Positions 43,910-55,101 of a stretch of 64,000 nucleotides of DNA are shown piece after piece. How positions within the stretch are numbered: position 1 is the first letter of the stretch; each line of letters begins with the position of its first letter. Origin of the DNA: Sinorhizobium garamanticum (GTDB lineage Bacteria > Pseudomonadota > Alphaproteobacteria > Rhizobiales > Rhizobiaceae); NCBI RefSeq assembly GCF_029892065.1, contig NZ_CP120374.1:1302001-1366000 (forward strand), in the 5' to 3' direction. The notes under the pieces are model-generated. The model did no database searches and had not been told where the DNA came from. It worked only from the letters and a program-made list of their open reading frames with translations. Both the position numbers and the translations under genes were made by a program.

Positions 43910-44275
43910 ATGAACCTTCCGTTGCGTATCCTTTGTTTGTGCCTTGGCTGGCTGATGGTCGGGTTCGCCATCGCAGGCGTTTTCCTGCCGATCCTGCCCA
44001 CCACACCTTTCCTGCTCTTGGCGGCGGGCCTGTTCGCCCGGGCGTCCCCCCGGCTTGAGCGCTGGCTCGTCGAGCATCCCGTATTCGGCGCTTCGCTGCG
44101 CCTCTGGCGGGAAAAGGGTGCGATCGCTGTAAGGGCGAAGTTCGCCTCCGTCGCCTTGATCGCCGCAAGCTTCGGCCTCTTTCTTTTCAGCAAGCCGGAC
44201 GCGATGCTTGCGGCCATCGTCGCGGTCGTGATGGCACTCCCCGTCGCCTTCATCCTGACGCGCCCGAGCAATTGA
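43910..44275 (+). CDS. DUF454 (YbaN-like) inner-membrane protein
   Basis: A 121-residue membrane protein with three to four helices and the family start GWLMVGFAIAGVFLPILPTT followed by PFLLLAAGLFARASPRLERW. DUF454 proteins are small inner-membrane proteins of unknown role, in some genomes near heme or iron genes. It converges on napC, with 15 bases between the stops. A Shine-Dalgarno is weak (GGAGACGGCGA). Confidence 0.88.
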   Translation: MNLPLRILCLCLGWLMVGFAIAGVFLPILPTTPFLLLAAGLFARASPRLERWLVEHPVFGASLRLWREKGAIAVRAKFASVALIAASFGLFLFSKPDAMLAAIVAVVMALPVAFILTRPSN

Positions 44276-44290
44276 CCCTGGCAAAAGGCG

Positions 44291-44986
44291 TCAGAAGTTG
44301 CTCGCGTGCAGCTCCTTCATCGCCTGCCGGAGCTCGTCGATCGGGGTTGAACTCGTGGTGGTTTCGCCTTCGAGTTCCGGCGGCACCTTCCAGCCCGGAT
44401 CGATGCCCTCCATGTTCGGCAGCTCGTGCGCGATGCCCTTATGGCAATCGATACACGTCGCCCGGCCGGGAAGCAGATAGCGGGTGTGGATCGTCGCCGC
44501 CCGTTCCGTCTGCTTCTGCAGATCCATAGCCACAGACGAATGGCAATTGCGGCATTCGAGACTGTCGTTTGCCTTTAGCCGCGCCCATTCATGCTGGGCG
44601 AGTTCCAGCCGGTGCTCGAGGAATTTCGGGCGGGTATTGATCGTCCCGAAGATCTTGCCCCAGACCTCCTTCGACGCCTGCATCTTGCGGGCGATCTTGT
44701 CCGTCCAGTCATGGGGCACGTGGCAGTCGGGACAGGTGGCCCTGACGCCGGAGCGGTTGGAGAAATGGATCGTCCGCGTCAGCTCCTGATAGACGTTGTC
44801 GCGCATCTCATGGCAGGAGGTGCAGAAGGTCTCTGTGTTGGTGAGCTCGAGCGCGGTGTTGAAGGCACCCCAGAACATCACGCCGCCGACGAAGCCGCCG
44901 AGCGTCAGGAAGCCGAGGCTCAGCGTTCCCGCCGGCGTGCTGACGATGCGCCACGCCCAAAGGACGAGTTTCCTAGTCGATTCCAT
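44291..44986 (-). CDS. napC: Cytochrome c-type protein NapC (tetraheme quinol dehydrogenase)
   Basis: A 231-residue NapC/NirT-type protein with one N-terminal membrane helix (about residues 19-42). Four CxxCH heme sites are at 55-59, 85-89, 145-149 and 178-182. It oxidises membrane quinol and passes electrons to NapB and NapA in the periplasm. It is the last gene of napEFDABC and begins 4 bases after napB. The C-terminal Ser/Thr-rich tail is variable in the family. Confidence 0.96.
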   Translation of the reverse strand: MESTRKLVLWAWRIVSTPAGTLSLGFLTLGGFVGGVMFWGAFNTALELTNTETFCTSCHEMRDNVYQELTRTIHFSNRSGVRATCPDCHVPHDWTDKIARKMQASKEVWGKIFGTINTRPKFLEHRLELAQHEWARLKANDSLECRNCHSSVAMDLQKQTERAATIHTRYLLPGRATCIDCHKGIAHELPNMEGIDPGWKVPPELEGETTTSSTPIDELRQAMKELHASNF

Positions 44987-44990
44987 GGCG

Positions 44991-45470
44991 TCACTCGCTT
45001 CCCGCCGGCTTGACGCCCAGCTCGCTCATATCCTTGAACGTGTTGCCGACCAGCGGCTTGACGTTCGCCTGCGGCACGTGGCAGGCGGTGCAGAAATAGC
45101 GCCGCGGCGACACGTCCGCGAGCATCTGGCCGTCGCGCGTCATATAGTGAGTGACGCTGATCATCGGCGCGCCCGACTCCTCGGTGAACTCGCGCCTGTG
45201 GCAGGAAAGGCAGCGGTTGGTGTTGACGGAGAGCTGATATCCCTCGATCGAATGCGGGATCACTGGCGGCTGGTCGGGATAGTTGCGCTCCTTGCGGACG
45301 TCGTCGACCACCCATTTCGGTATCGGGGGCGCCCCCGGCTCGGTCATCTCCTGCGGCGGGCCGGAAAGTTCCGGCACCCTTTCTCCGGGCGTCATCTGGG
45401 CGATCGCCGCGCTGCTGACGAACAGGAGCGTGAGCAGCGCTCCGAGCATCCATCCTGGGCTTCTCATCAT
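44991..45470 (-). CDS. napB: Diheme cytochrome c NapB, electron transfer subunit
   Basis: A 159-residue periplasmic protein with signal peptide ([20 protein letters not shown], cleavage after AIA) and two heme sites CLSCH (87-91) and CTACH (127-131). It passes electrons from NapC to the catalytic subunit NapA. Its first codons overlap the napA stop (ATGATGA), so the genes are coupled. Confidence 0.96.
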   Translation of the reverse strand: MMRSPGWMLGALLTLLFVSSAAIAQMTPGERVPELSGPPQEMTEPGAPPIPKWVVDDVRKERNYPDQPPVIPHSIEGYQLSVNTNRCLSCHRREFTEESGAPMISVTHYMTRDGQMLADVSPRRYFCTACHVPQANVKPLVGNTFKDMSELGVKPAGSE

Positions 45471-47971
45471 GCGACAGAAACGAGCTTGACCGCGCATTTT
45501 TTGAAATCCGTCTGTTTGGAGATGGGATCGGTAGCGTCGAGCGTTACCTTGTTGATGAGCTTGCTGGCGTCGAACCACGGAACGAAGATGACGCCGGGAG
45601 GCATGCGGTTGCGGCCGCGTGTCTCGACGCGGGCGAGGATTTCGCCGCGCCGGGAAACGATCCTGACTTCGGCACCCTGATTGAGGCCGCGCTTGCGGGC
45701 ATCGTCCGCGTTCACGAAACAAACCGCCCCGGGGAAGGCCCGGTATAGCTCCGGCACCCGCATCGTCATCGAGCCGGAATGCCAATGTTCGAGCACGCGG
45801 CCCGTGACCAGCCAGACATCGTATTCGTCATCAGGCGGCTCGGCCGGGGGCTCGTAGGGAACGGCAAGGATCACCGCCCTGCCGTCCGGGCGTCCGTAGA
45901 ACTTCACGCCCTCGCCCGGCTTCACATAGGGGTCGTAACCTTCGCGGTAGCGCCAGCGCGTCTCTTTCCCATCGACCACCGGCCAGCGCAGCCCACGCTC
46001 CTCATGGTAGCGGTCATAGGGGGCGAGATCGTGCCCGTGACCGCGGCCGAAGGAGGCATATTCCTCGAAGAGGCCCTTCTGGATGTAGAAGCCGAAGGCC
46101 TCGGCCTCGTTGTTGGCGTAGTCGCCGTTGACCTCGTTCAAGGGGAAGCGATCCACCTCGCCGTTCTTGAACAGCACGTCGTGCAGCGTCTTGCCGCGAT
46201 AGGACGGATTGGCATCAAGGATTTCCGCCGGCCAGACCTCGTCGGTCGTGAACCGCTTGGAAAACTCGACCATCTGCCACAGGTCCGACCGCGCCTCGCC
46301 CGGCGCCTGCACGAGCTGGTGCCAGACATGGGTGCGGCGTTCGGCGTTGCCATAGGCGCCTTCCTTCTCCACCCACATGGCAGCCGGCAGGATAAGGTCC
46401 GCGCTCATGGCCGTGATCGTCGGATAGACGTCGGAAACGACGATGAAGTTGTCGGGGTTGCGGTAGCCCTGGTAAGTTTCGTTGCTGGTGTTGGGCGCCG
46501 CCTGGACGTTGTTGTTGACCTGCACCCAATAGAAATTGAGCTTGCCGTCTTTCAGCATGCGGTCCTGTTCGACAGCATGATAACCCGGCTTTTCCGGAAT
46601 GAGGCCGTGCGGCACACGCCAGATCTCCTCGGCGTGCTCGCGATGTTCCGGGTTGGTCACCGTCATGTCGGCCGGCAGGCGATGGGCAAAAGTGCCGACC
46701 TCGCGCGCCGTGCCGCAGGCAGAAGGCTGCCCGGTCAGCGAGAACGGGCTGTTGCCCGGCTCCGAAATCTTTCCCGTCAAGAGATGGAGATTGTAGACCA
46801 TCTGGTTGACCCAGACGCCGCGCACATGCTGGTTGAACCCCATGGTCCAGAGCGACATCACCTTGCGGTTGGGGTTCGCGTAGAGCTCGGCCAGTTGTTC
46901 CAGGAAGCCGACGTCGACGCCCGTCAGTTCGGCGGTCTTTTCCAGCGTATAGTCCGAGACGAACGTCTTGAAGTCGTCGAAAGTGCTCGGCGTCATCTTG
47001 GCGGCGTCCTTGGCGTTCACCGCCTTGACCTCGAGCGGATTGTCCGGCCTCAAGCCGTAGCCGATGTCGGTCGCGCCAACCATGAAGGTGGTGTGCTTGT
47101 CGACGAACTCCTGATTGACGCGCCCCGTCTGAATGATGTGATTGGCGATGTAATTGAGGATCGCGAGGTCCGTTCCCGGCGTGAAGACGATCGGGATGTC
47201 GGCGAGGTCCATGCTGCGGTGGGTGAAGGTCGAGAGCACCGCGACGCGCACATGCGGCTGGCCGAGCCGCCGGTCGGCGAGCCGCGTCCAGAGGATCGGG
47301 TGCATCTCCGCCATGTTCGAGCCCCAAAGCACGAAGGCGTCGGCGTGCTCGAAGTCGTCGTAGCATCCCATCGGCTCGTCCATGCCGAAGGTGCGCATGA
47401 AGGCGTAGGCTGCCGAGGCCATGCAATGGCGAGCATTGGGGTCGAGATTGTTGGAGCGGAAGCCGGCCCGCATCAGTTTCGTCGCCGCATAGCCCTCGAA
47501 GATCGTCCACTGCCCGGAGCCGAACATGCCGACGGCCGTCGGCCCCTTCTCCTTCAGGACTTTCTTCACCTGCTCCGCCATCACGTCGAAGGCTTCGTCC
47601 CAGCTTACCGGCTCGAATTCGCCGTCCTTGGCAAAGGCGCCGTTGCGCTTGCGCATAAGCGGCGTCTTCAGCCGGTCGGCGCCGTACATGATCTTCGACA
47701 GGAAATAGCCCTTGATGCAGTTGAGGCCGCGATTGACCTCCGCCTGCATATCGCCATGGGTGGCAACCACCTGGCCTTCCTTCACGCCCACCATCACGCC
47801 GCAGCCGGTGCCGCAGAAGCGGCAGGGCGCCTTCGACCATTTGATCTCCAGCGCGCCGACGCCACCGGGTACGGGCTGTGCGGCGGCGGGAAGCGCGATG
47901 CCCGCGGTCGCCGCTGCTATGCCCGCCGCATGGGCCTTGAGGATGTCACGCCGCGTCAGTTCGCCGGTCAT
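45467..47971 (-). CDS. napA: Periplasmic nitrate reductase catalytic subunit NapA
   Basis: An 834-residue molybdopterin enzyme, the normal NapA length. The Tat signal has [10 protein letters not shown] with cleavage near AAAQP. The 4Fe-4S site is CRFCGTGC with the last Cys in GLNCIKG. A Cys in [13 protein letters not shown] is the molybdenum ligand position. It reduces nitrate to nitrite in the periplasm with electrons from NapB. The start at 47971 fits the Tat signal, and earlier in-frame ATGs lie within napD. No frameshift or missing motif is seen. Confidence 0.97.
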   Translation of the reverse strand: MTGELTRRDILKAHAAGIAAATAGIALPAAAQPVPGGVGALEIKWSKAPCRFCGTGCGVMVGVKEGQVVATHGDMQAEVNRGLNCIKGYFLSKIMYGADRLKTPLMRKRNGAFAKDGEFEPVSWDEAFDVMAEQVKKVLKEKGPTAVGMFGSGQWTIFEGYAATKLMRAGFRSNNLDPNARHCMASAAYAFMRTFGMDEPMGCYDDFEHADAFVLWGSNMAEMHPILWTRLADRRLGQPHVRVAVLSTFTHRSMDLADIPIVFTPGTDLAILNYIANHIIQTGRVNQEFVDKHTTFMVGATDIGYGLRPDNPLEVKAVNAKDAAKMTPSTFDDFKTFVSDYTLEKTAELTGVDVGFLEQLAELYANPNRKVMSLWTMGFNQHVRGVWVNQMVYNLHLLTGKISEPGNSPFSLTGQPSACGTAREVGTFAHRLPADMTVTNPEHREHAEEIWRVPHGLIPEKPGYHAVEQDRMLKDGKLNFYWVQVNNNVQAAPNTSNETYQGYRNPDNFIVVSDVYPTITAMSADLILPAAMWVEKEGAYGNAERRTHVWHQLVQAPGEARSDLWQMVEFSKRFTTDEVWPAEILDANPSYRGKTLHDVLFKNGEVDRFPLNEVNGDYANNEAEAFGFYIQKGLFEEYASFGRGHGHDLAPYDRYHEERGLRWPVVDGKETRWRYREGYDPYVKPGEGVKFYGRPDGRAVILAVPYEPPAEPPDDEYDVWLVTGRVLEHWHSGSMTMRVPELYRAFPGAVCFVNADDARKRGLNQGAEVRIVSRRGEILARVETRGRNRMPPGVIFVPWFDASKLINKVTLDATDPISKQTDFKKCAVKLVSVA

Positions 47972-48233
47972 TGCCGATCGTCTCCTCTTTCTCAACATGC
48001 TCGAACACCATGTTGGCCGCGACCACGCCTTCGAGCGCGGAAATCTGCGACAGGCACTCGCCGAGCATGCCCGTGCTCGTTCCTTCGATGACCACCACGA
48101 TCTTGCCGCCCTGGTGGCCGTAAACCTCGACATTGCTCATTCGGGAAAGCGCCGCCAGAACCTTGTCCTCCATCGCCGGAACGGCGACGACGACGGCGCT
48201 CGAGATATGATATTCGCTCGGTTTGTCAGGCAT
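47946..48233 (-). CDS. napD: NapD, Tat-signal-binding chaperone of NapA
   Basis: A 95-residue cytoplasmic protein with the NapD core [20 protein letters not shown] and [20 protein letters not shown]. It binds the NapA twin-arginine signal during maturation. It overlaps napF by 8 bases upstream and napA by 26 bases downstream. Confidence 0.94.
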   Translation of the reverse strand: MPDKPSEYHISSAVVVAVPAMEDKVLAALSRMSNVEVYGHQGGKIVVVIEGTSTGMLGECLSQISALEGVVAANMVFEHVEKEETIGNDRRTDAA

Positions 48234-48726
48234 TGGCGCTCTCCTGATGCCGTGCAGAGACGTGAACGGCGCCGACCGGACAGATGCCGACGCAGGCGCC
48301 GCAACCGCTGCAGGCATCTTCGTCGACGACCGGCAGGAAAGGCCCGCCGATCCGCGGCTGGAAGCGGATCGCCAACTCCGGACAGCTGTCGCGGCAGGAC
48401 TGGCAGGCGACGTTGTTCTTCGCCAGGCAATGATCGGCGATCGCCGCCACATGCTGATAGCGCGTTACGTCGGCAAACTGGAAGACCGGCTCTGGACAGG
48501 CACTCCGGCATTCACCGCAGAAGGTGCACTCGCCGACTGAAAAATCGAGCGATGGCCGATTGCCGGCAAGGCTGATGATCTGCGTCGGACACGCGTCCAC
48601 GCAGCGGCCGCAACCGGTGCAGGCGGCGAGGCTCTCGAGCGTCACACCCGGCGGAAAGATCCGTTCGGGCTCAGGCGCGCCACGTCCGAACAGCAGGTCT
48701 CGTCTGGAAATCGTCGCAACCGCCAT
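48226..48726 (-). CDS. napF: NapF, ferredoxin-type protein
   Basis: A 166-residue cytoplasmic protein with three or four 4Fe-4S motifs: CTGCGRCVDACP, CTFCGECRSACP, CQSCRDSCP and CSGCGACVGICP. NapF is thought to assist cofactor loading of NapA. The twin-arginine-like stretch ISRRDLLFG near the N-terminus is usual for NapF. It is the second gene of the operon. Confidence 0.95.
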   Translation of the reverse strand: MAVATISRRDLLFGRGAPEPERIFPPGVTLESLAACTGCGRCVDACPTQIISLAGNRPSLDFSVGECTFCGECRSACPEPVFQFADVTRYQHVAAIADHCLAKNNVACQSCRDSCPELAIRFQPRIGGPFLPVVDEDACSGCGACVGICPVGAVHVSARHQESANA

Positions 48727-48734
48727 GACGCACC

Positions 48735-48962
48735 TCAATGTGGCGCCGGCGGCGGACCGGGCGGTCCGAAGACAAGCTGAAACATCCAGACGAGGAATCC
48801 ATAGCCGCCAACGACAGCGACGGCGAGCAGCGGCCAGATGCCGAAGGCCAGCACCAGAAATGTCAGAAGTTCGCGTCGTCGGGATTGCGGCGGTGGCGCC
48901 GTCACCTGCTGCGGAGATAAGTCGGACACGCTAACGTCCCCCGTTGGTGCACTCGTCAGCAT
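48735..48962 (-). CDS. napE: NapE, small membrane protein of the nap operon
   Basis: A 75-residue protein with one membrane helix (about residues 33-60) and the family stretch RRELLTFLVLAFGIWPLLAV followed by AVVGGYGFLVWM. It is the first gene of napEFDABC. Its role is unknown. The N-terminal 25 residues are longer than I expect, so an internal start is possible. Confidence 0.9.
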   Translation of the reverse strand: MLTSAPTGDVSVSDLSPQQVTAPPPQSRRRELLTFLVLAFGIWPLLAVAVVGGYGFLVWMFQLVFGPPGPPPAPH

Positions 48963-49253
48963 AGTAACAATCCTTGACGGGAAAGAAAGGAAAATAAACT
49001 AAACTGTTGTTTTCAAGAATAGAAATAACATCTGTCAATTCAATGGGATATTATTACCCGGGCAAATGTGGGGTTTTCTTCGGAGTGAGCGCCCGCATCA
49101 TTTCGCATTTTCGAAAAAGCGACATTCTACAACGCCAGCGCGTGGAGACGTCGGCGGCGGCGCCGAAGAAAGAAGGGCCGGTGCGGTGTTCGCGCCGCAC
49201 CGGCCTTTATCTCTGTTGGTTGGATGTCGCCCGCTATCGACGAACGCCGCCGT
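48963..49253. other. nap promoter region and pseudoazurin 3' flank
   Basis: About 290 bases. The part next to napE (48963-49060) is AT-rich. TTGACA on the minus strand (49038-49033) could be a -35 element. I looked for TTGAT-N4-ATCAA (FNR/FixK type) and found no acceptable match. A terminator hairpin for the upstream pseudoazurin locus is at 49176-49205. Confidence 0.45.
49176..49205 (-). terminator. Rho-independent terminator of the pseudoazurin locus
   Basis: Arms GGCCGGTGCGG and CCGCACCGGCC pair perfectly around an 8-base loop. On the minus strand the stem is followed by CTTCTTTCTT. It lies 49 bases past the former pseudoazurin stop and separates it from nap. Confidence 0.8.
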
Positions 49254-50045
<792 letters not shown>

Positions 50046-50654
50046 ATGAGCGAACTCGCAGACACCGGCGTCGACGCAACCAGGCAGGAAAACGTGACGC
50101 GGATCCTCGATTCCGCCGAGCGGCTGTTCCGGCATTACGGCTACAGCAAGACGAATGTGGCCGACATCGCCCGCGACCTCGAAATGTCGCCCGCCAATAT
50201 CTATCGCTTCTTCGCTTCGAAGACGGAGATCCACCAGGCGCTTTGCGCGCGCATGCTGGCCGCGAGCTACCAACAGGCCCAGGAGATTGCCCGCCTCCCG
50301 TTAAGCGCCTCGGAGCGCCTCCGCCGCTATGCGCATGCGCAGCACAAGATGACGGTCGAGACCATGCTCGACCAAGAGAAGGTCCACGAGATGGTCGTCG
50401 TGGCCATCGAGCGGGAATGGCACGTCATAGAAAAGCACATCGATCGAATCGACCAGCTCCTGGCCCAGATCATCCGCGAGGGCATCGCGGCCGGCGAATT
50501 CGCCGAGCAGGATCCGGAGGTCGCCGCCCGATGCTTCGACGCCAGCCTGATAACCCTCTGTCACCCGCAGATCGTGGCCCAGTGTCTCGCGAAGCAAAAT
50601 CGCGCGACACCCGACGAGCTGATCGAATTCGCGATCAGAGCACTGAAGAAATAA
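50046..50654 (+). CDS. TetR family regulator of the RND efflux genes
   Basis: A 202-residue repressor. The N-terminal helix-turn-helix reads ILDSAERLFRHYGYSKTNVA followed by DIARDLEMSPANIYRFFASK. The ligand domain (from about residue 75) ends in a Cys-containing helix (DASLITLCHPQIVAQC) as in the C-terminal TetR_C group. It lies 55 bases upstream of the membrane-fusion gene on the same strand and should control it and itself. Confidence 0.93.
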   Translation: MSELADTGVDATRQENVTRILDSAERLFRHYGYSKTNVADIARDLEMSPANIYRFFASKTEIHQALCARMLAASYQQAQEIARLPLSASERLRRYAHAQHKMTVETMLDQEKVHEMVVVAIEREWHVIEKHIDRIDQLLAQIIREGIAAGEFAEQDPEVAARCFDASLITLCHPQIVAQCLAKQNRATPDELIEFAIRALKK

Positions 50655-50709
50655 TCGAGCCAGAAATATTCGAGCCGCACGGCGGCAGACAGGATCAGGA
50701 GTGCCAGAG

Positions 50710-51855
50710 ATGTTTTCACCAAAGGCCCTCGAAAAGAGAACCCGGGTCGTCGCCAAGCTTGCGGCCGCGCTTGCTATCACCGTCGCCCTCTCCGCCTGCT
50801 CGGAAGAGAAGGTGGAGACCAAGGAGATCATCCGGCCGGTCAAGGTCGTCGAGATCGCCGCGGCCGGCAATGTGCGTGAACTCGACTATTCCGGTTCGGT
50901 GAAGGCGCGCACGGAGATGAATCTCGGCTTCCGCGTCGCCGGCAAGATCACCGAAAGGCTTGTCAATATCGGCGACCGGGTGAAGCCGGGCGACCTGCTC
51001 GCCCGCATCGATCCGACCGATTATGAGCTTGCCGTGAAAAGCGCCGAGGCAAACCTCGCCGCCGCTGAAAAGCAGGTGGAAACGACGGCGCTGACGAAGA
51101 TGCGGGCGGAGCAGCTCTTCACCCGCGAATTCTCGTCCAAGGCTGAGCTTGATCAGGCGGCGCTCCTTTACGATCAGGCCGTCTCCACACGGGATGCCGC
51201 CGCCTCGTCGCTCGACCAGGCCAGGAACCAGGTCACCTACACGGATCTGAAATCCGACCAGAACGGCATCGTCACCGCGATCAATGCCGATATCGGCCAG
51301 GTTGTCGGCACCGGCACGCCGGTGGTGACCGTCGCCGTCGATGGTGAGAAAGAAGTGCAGATCGCCGTGCCCGAGATGGATGTATCCGAATTCAAGCCGG
51401 GCAAGACGGTCAAGGCGCGCTTCTGGTCGGACGAAGCACTCGTGCTCGACGGCCACGTGCGCGAGGTTTCCGGCAGCGCGGACCAGCAGTCGCGGACTTT
51501 TTCCGTGCGCGTCAGCCTGCCGACCGACCCGCGCGTGCTGCTCGGCATGACAGCCACGATCGAGGCGGCCGCGGACAGCTCGCAGCCGTCGGTTTCCATC
51601 CCGTTGAGCGCGCTTGCCGAAAGGGACGGCCGGAAGCTCGTCTGGGTGGTTGATCGTGACAGCTCGACGGTGCATGCGCGCGACGTCACGCTCGCCGAAT
51701 TCACCGGCGACGGCGTACGCATCGCCGAAGGGCTTGAGCAGGGTGATCTCGTCGTTGCCGCCGGCACGCAATTCATGACGGAAGACCTGAAGGTGAAGCT
51801 GCCGGCAGCCGACCAACAGTCAGCGCTTGCCGAAACGGGCGAAGTGCTTCGCTAA
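50710..51855 (+). CDS. RND efflux membrane fusion lipoprotein
   Basis: A 381-residue periplasmic adaptor. The lipoprotein signal ends in the lipobox LSAC (about residue 29). Beta-barrel and lipoyl segments (LGFRVAGKITERLVNIGDRV and NQVTYTDLKSDQNGIV) flank a helical hairpin (LAVKSAEANLAAAEKQVETT). It links the inner-membrane pump to an outer-membrane channel. ATG at 50710 follows AGGAG; GTG at 50701 is less likely. The pump gene follows after 32 bases. No outer-membrane factor gene is in the window. Confidence 0.93.
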   Translation: MFSPKALEKRTRVVAKLAAALAITVALSACSEEKVETKEIIRPVKVVEIAAAGNVRELDYSGSVKARTEMNLGFRVAGKITERLVNIGDRVKPGDLLARIDPTDYELAVKSAEANLAAAEKQVETTALTKMRAEQLFTREFSSKAELDQAALLYDQAVSTRDAAASSLDQARNQVTYTDLKSDQNGIVTAINADIGQVVGTGTPVVTVAVDGEKEVQIAVPEMDVSEFKPGKTVKARFWSDEALVLDGHVREVSGSADQQSRTFSVRVSLPTDPRVLLGMTATIEAAADSSQPSVSIPLSALAERDGRKLVWVVDRDSSTVHARDVTLAEFTGDGVRIAEGLEQGDLVVAAGTQFMTEDLKVKLPAADQQSALAETGEVLR

Positions 51856-51887
51856 CCCCCCATTTATCGATAGAACGGAACGACGCC

Positions 51888-54800
51888 ATGCATGCCTCCA
51901 CTGAGGACAGGAAACCGTTCAACCTCTCGCGCTGGGCGATAGGCCATCCGAGCATCGCGCGTTTCCTCTTCGCGTTGATCATCATCACCGGCGCGCTCGG
52001 CCTCGTACGCATGGGCCAGCGCGAAGATCCGGAATTCACGTTCCGCGTCATGGTTATCCAGGCCGTCTGGCCGGGTGCATCGATCGAGGAGATGCAGGAC
52101 CAGGTCGTCAACAAGATCGAGCGCAAGCTGCAGGAAACGCCGCATCTCGATTTCGTCCGCTCCTATACGCGCGCCGGCACCGCCATCATCACGCTGCAGG
52201 TCGAAGGCGACACCAATGCCGAAGAGGTGGCCGACGCCTTCTACCAGGTGCGCAAGAAGGTCGGCGACATCGACAACGAACTGCCGGAAGGCCTGCTCGG
52301 CCCCTATTTCAACGACGAGTTCGGTGACACCTTCATCACGCTCCATTCGATCAGCGGCGACGGCTACAGCTATCCCGAGCTCAAGAAGTTCGCGATCCAG
52401 GGTCGCGACATGCTCCTGACGACGCCCGGCGTCGAAAAGGTGTCGATCATCGGCGACCAGCCGGAGAAGATCTATATCGACGTATCCTCCAAGGCGCTCG
52501 CGGAACGCGGGCTGACGCTCAACGATCTGCGCAGCGCGATTGTCGGCCAGAACAATGTTGATCTCGCCGGCTCCGTCGATACCGGCACGCGCTCCGTCCG
52601 CATTTCCGTCGAAGGCGGCGTCGACCGGGCCGAGGATATCCGTCAGCTGAGATTGCGCGCGGGAGACCAGGTGATCCGGCTCGGCGATATCGCCAGCGTC
52701 ACCTCGGGACTGGAAGACCCCTTCCAGCGCAAGTTCCGCTTCAACGGTCACGACGGCGTCCAGATCGGCGTGGTCATGGCGAAAGGATTCAACGTCACGG
52801 ACGTCGGTAAGGCGGTGGAAGCGACCTATGAACGCTTCGAATCCTCGCTTCCTTACGGTGTGTCGGTCGACCAGATTTCCAATCAGCCGGAGGTCGTCAC
52901 CGAAGCGATCAGCGAATTCAGCCATGCGCTGATCGAGGCGCTGATCATCGTGCTCATCGTCTCCTTCCTGTCGATCGGCTGGCGCTCCGGCCTGGTGATC
53001 GCGATCGCCATACCGCTGGTGCTCGCCGCCACATTCGCGATCATGTACGAACTCGGCATCGACCTGCAGCGCATCTCTCTCGGGGCGCTGATCATCGCGC
53101 TCGGCCTCCTCGTCGACGACGCGATGATCGTCGTCGAGATGATGGAGCGCAAGCTCGAGGAAGGCCTGGTGAAAATCGAGGCGGCGAGCTTCGCCTATTC
53201 CTCCACCGCCTTTCCGATGCTGACCGGCACGCTGATCACGACCGCGGGCTTCATCCCAGTCGGCTTCGCGGAATCGACTGCTGGCGAGTATGTGCGCTCG
53301 CTCTTTTATGTCGTCGGCATCGCGCTGGTGGTCTCCTGGTTCGTCGCCGTCTATTTCACGCCCTGGCTCGGCTACATGATCCTCAAGCAGCGCCATCATG
53401 CAGGCAGCCATCACGACGTCTTCGACACACGCTTTTACCGGCGCTTGCGCGCGACGGTCGGCTGGGCCGTGCGCCATAGGGTCATCGTGCTCGTCATGAC
53501 GCTTGCGACCTTCGTCGGCAGCCTCTGGGCGTTCCAGTTCATCCCGAAGAACTTCTTCCCGCAGTCGTCGCGGCCGGAAATCCTGGTCGATCTGTGGCTG
53601 CCGGAAGGAAGCAGCATCAAGGAGGTCGAGAAGCAGGCCAAGGCTCTCGAAGCCCGGATGATGGACGACGAGGACAAGCGCTTCATCGCCACCTATATCG
53701 GTGAGGGCGCACCGCGCTTCTTCCTGCCGCTCGACCAGCAGCTCCGCAACCCGAACTTCGCCCAGCTCCTCGTCATGGCCAAGGACGAGCCGGCCCGCGA
53801 GCGGCTGATCACAAAGCTGCGGACGGTCATTGCCGAAGATTTCCCGTCGATCCGCGCCAAGGTCGACCGGCTGTTCCTCGGTCCGCCGACCGGCTGGCCC
53901 GTGCAGTTGCGCGTGATGGGCCCGGACCGCGCCGAAGTGCGCCGCATCGCCGATGAGGTGAAGGCGAAGTTCAACGAAAACCCGCTGCTCGGCGCCGTTC
54001 ACGACGACTGGCTGGAGCCGGTGACTGCGATGAAGCTGGTGATCGACCAGGACCGCGCCCGGGCGCTGGGCGTCACCTCGCAGCGCATCCGCCAGATGCT
54101 GCAGGCATCGATGTCCGGCGTGCCGCTCGATAATTTCCGCGACGGCGAGGAAACCGTCTCGATCGTCGCGAGGGAGCCGGACGGCAATCGCCAACTGCTT
54201 TCGGCCGTCAACTCGGTCTATGTCCCGACCGATTTCGGCGGCTTCGTGCCCGTCTCGCAGGTCGCCAAGGTCGTGCCGGTCATGGAACAGGGCATCGAAT
54301 GGCGGCGCGATCGCCTGCCGACGATTACGGTCCGCGGCACGCTTCCTGATGGTGTGCAGTCGAACGACGTTACGATGAAGCTCTACGACGAGCTTCAGGG
54401 CCTGAGGGATGGCCTCGCCCCTGGCTACAAGGTCGAGATCCAGGGCGGCGCCGAAGACAGTGCCGAAAGCCAGGCCTCGATAGCCGCCAAGGCGCCGATC
54501 ATGCTGCTCGTGATCGTCATCCTGCTGATGGCGCAACTCCAGCATTTCGGCAAGGCGATGCTGGTCTTGGCAACCGGGCCGCTCGGCATCATTGGCGCCG
54601 CCGCCGCGCTGCTCATCAGCGGCGCGCCCTTCGGCTTCGTCGCGATCCTCGGCGTCATCGCACTGCTCGGCATCATCATCCGCAACTCGATCATCCTTGT
54701 CGACCAGATCGATCAGGACATCGCGGCGGGCATGGAGCGCTCGGAGGCGATCATCGGCGCGGCGGTTCGCCGCTTCCGGCCAATCATGCTGACGGCGCTC

Positions 54801-55034
54801 ACCGCCGTGCTGGCGCTGATCCCGATCTCCCGCGGCGTGTTCTGGGGTCCACTCGCCTACGCCATGATGGGCGGCATCCTGGTCGCGACGGTGCTCACGA
54901 TCCTGGTGCTGCCGGCCGGCTACGCGCTGTTCTTCGGCCGGGAGCCGAAGGCGCAGGAGAGCGAGCCGGAAGCTACCGAGCAGCCCCCCGAGGACGAGGA
55001 AGAGCGCTATCCCGCGCCGATTGCGGCGGAGTAA
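51888..55034 (+). CDS. RND efflux transporter inner-membrane subunit
   Basis: A 1048-residue pump with twelve helices in the standard 1+5+1+5 plan and two large periplasmic loops. The proton-relay aspartates are present in helix 4 (ALGLLVDDAMIVVE). Start segment RWAIGHPSIARFLFALIIIT and the QREDPEFTFRVMVIQA loop are typical of the MMPL/AcrB-like branch seen with lipoprotein adaptors in proteobacteria, rather than classical AcrB. It exports unknown hydrophobic compounds. The tail is acidic and proline-rich. Confidence 0.94.
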   Translation: MHASTEDRKPFNLSRWAIGHPSIARFLFALIIITGALGLVRMGQREDPEFTFRVMVIQAVWPGASIEEMQDQVVNKIERKLQETPHLDFVRSYTRAGTAIITLQVEGDTNAEEVADAFYQVRKKVGDIDNELPEGLLGPYFNDEFGDTFITLHSISGDGYSYPELKKFAIQGRDMLLTTPGVEKVSIIGDQPEKIYIDVSSKALAERGLTLNDLRSAIVGQNNVDLAGSVDTGTRSVRISVEGGVDRAEDIRQLRLRAGDQVIRLGDIASVTSGLEDPFQRKFRFNGHDGVQIGVVMAKGFNVTDVGKAVEATYERFESSLPYGVSVDQISNQPEVVTEAISEFSHALIEALIIVLIVSFLSIGWRSGLVIAIAIPLVLAATFAIMYELGIDLQRISLGALIIALGLLVDDAMIVVEMMERKLEEGLVKIEAASFAYSSTAFPMLTGTLITTAGFIPVGFAESTAGEYVRSLFYVVGIALVVSWFVAVYFTPWLGYMILKQRHHAGSHHDVFDTRFYRRLRATVGWAVRHRVIVLVMTLATFVGSLWAFQFIPKNFFPQSSRPEILVDLWLPEGSSIKEVEKQAKALEARMMDDEDKRFIATYIGEGAPRFFLPLDQQLRNPNFAQLLVMAKDEPARERLITKLRTVIAEDFPSIRAKVDRLFLGPPTGWPVQLRVMGPDRAEVRRIADEVKAKFNENPLLGAVHDDWLEPVTAMKLVIDQDRARALGVTSQRIRQMLQASMSGVPLDNFRDGEETVSIVAREPDGNRQLLSAVNSVYVPTDFGGFVPVSQVAKVVPVMEQGIEWRRDRLPTITVRGTLPDGVQSNDVTMKLYDELQGLRDGLAPGYKVEIQGGAEDSAESQASIAAKAPIMLLVIVILLMAQLQHFGKAMLVLATGPLGIIGAAAALLISGAPFGFVAILGVIALLGIIIRNSIILVDQIDQDIAAGMERSEAIIGAAVRRFRPIMLTALTAVLALIPISRGVFWGPLAYAMMGGILVATVLTILVLPAGYALFFGREPKAQESEPEATEQPPEDEEERYPAPIAAE

Positions 55035-55101
55035 GCTCTGCCTCCACAATCCTTGATGCGCCAGCCGGAACATGAGCCGGCTGGCGTTTTATAGTCGCCG
55101 C

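Noticed and set aside
45779..48091. A 770-residue plus-strand frame opposite napA
   Set aside because: It is antisense to NapA, which is complete and motif-perfect. The composition is that of a shadow frame.
48963..49060. FNR/FixK box for the nap operon
   Set aside because: TTG-N4-CAA-like pieces exist, but nothing close to TTGAT-N4-ATCAA with proper spacing was found. The area is just AT-rich.
51864..55073. A 1069-residue open frame on the minus strand opposite the RND pump gene
   Set aside because: It mirrors the RND gene exactly, is rich in His, Asp and Arg with no domain pattern, and arises from high-GC codon use. The plus-strand frame has all RND motifs.
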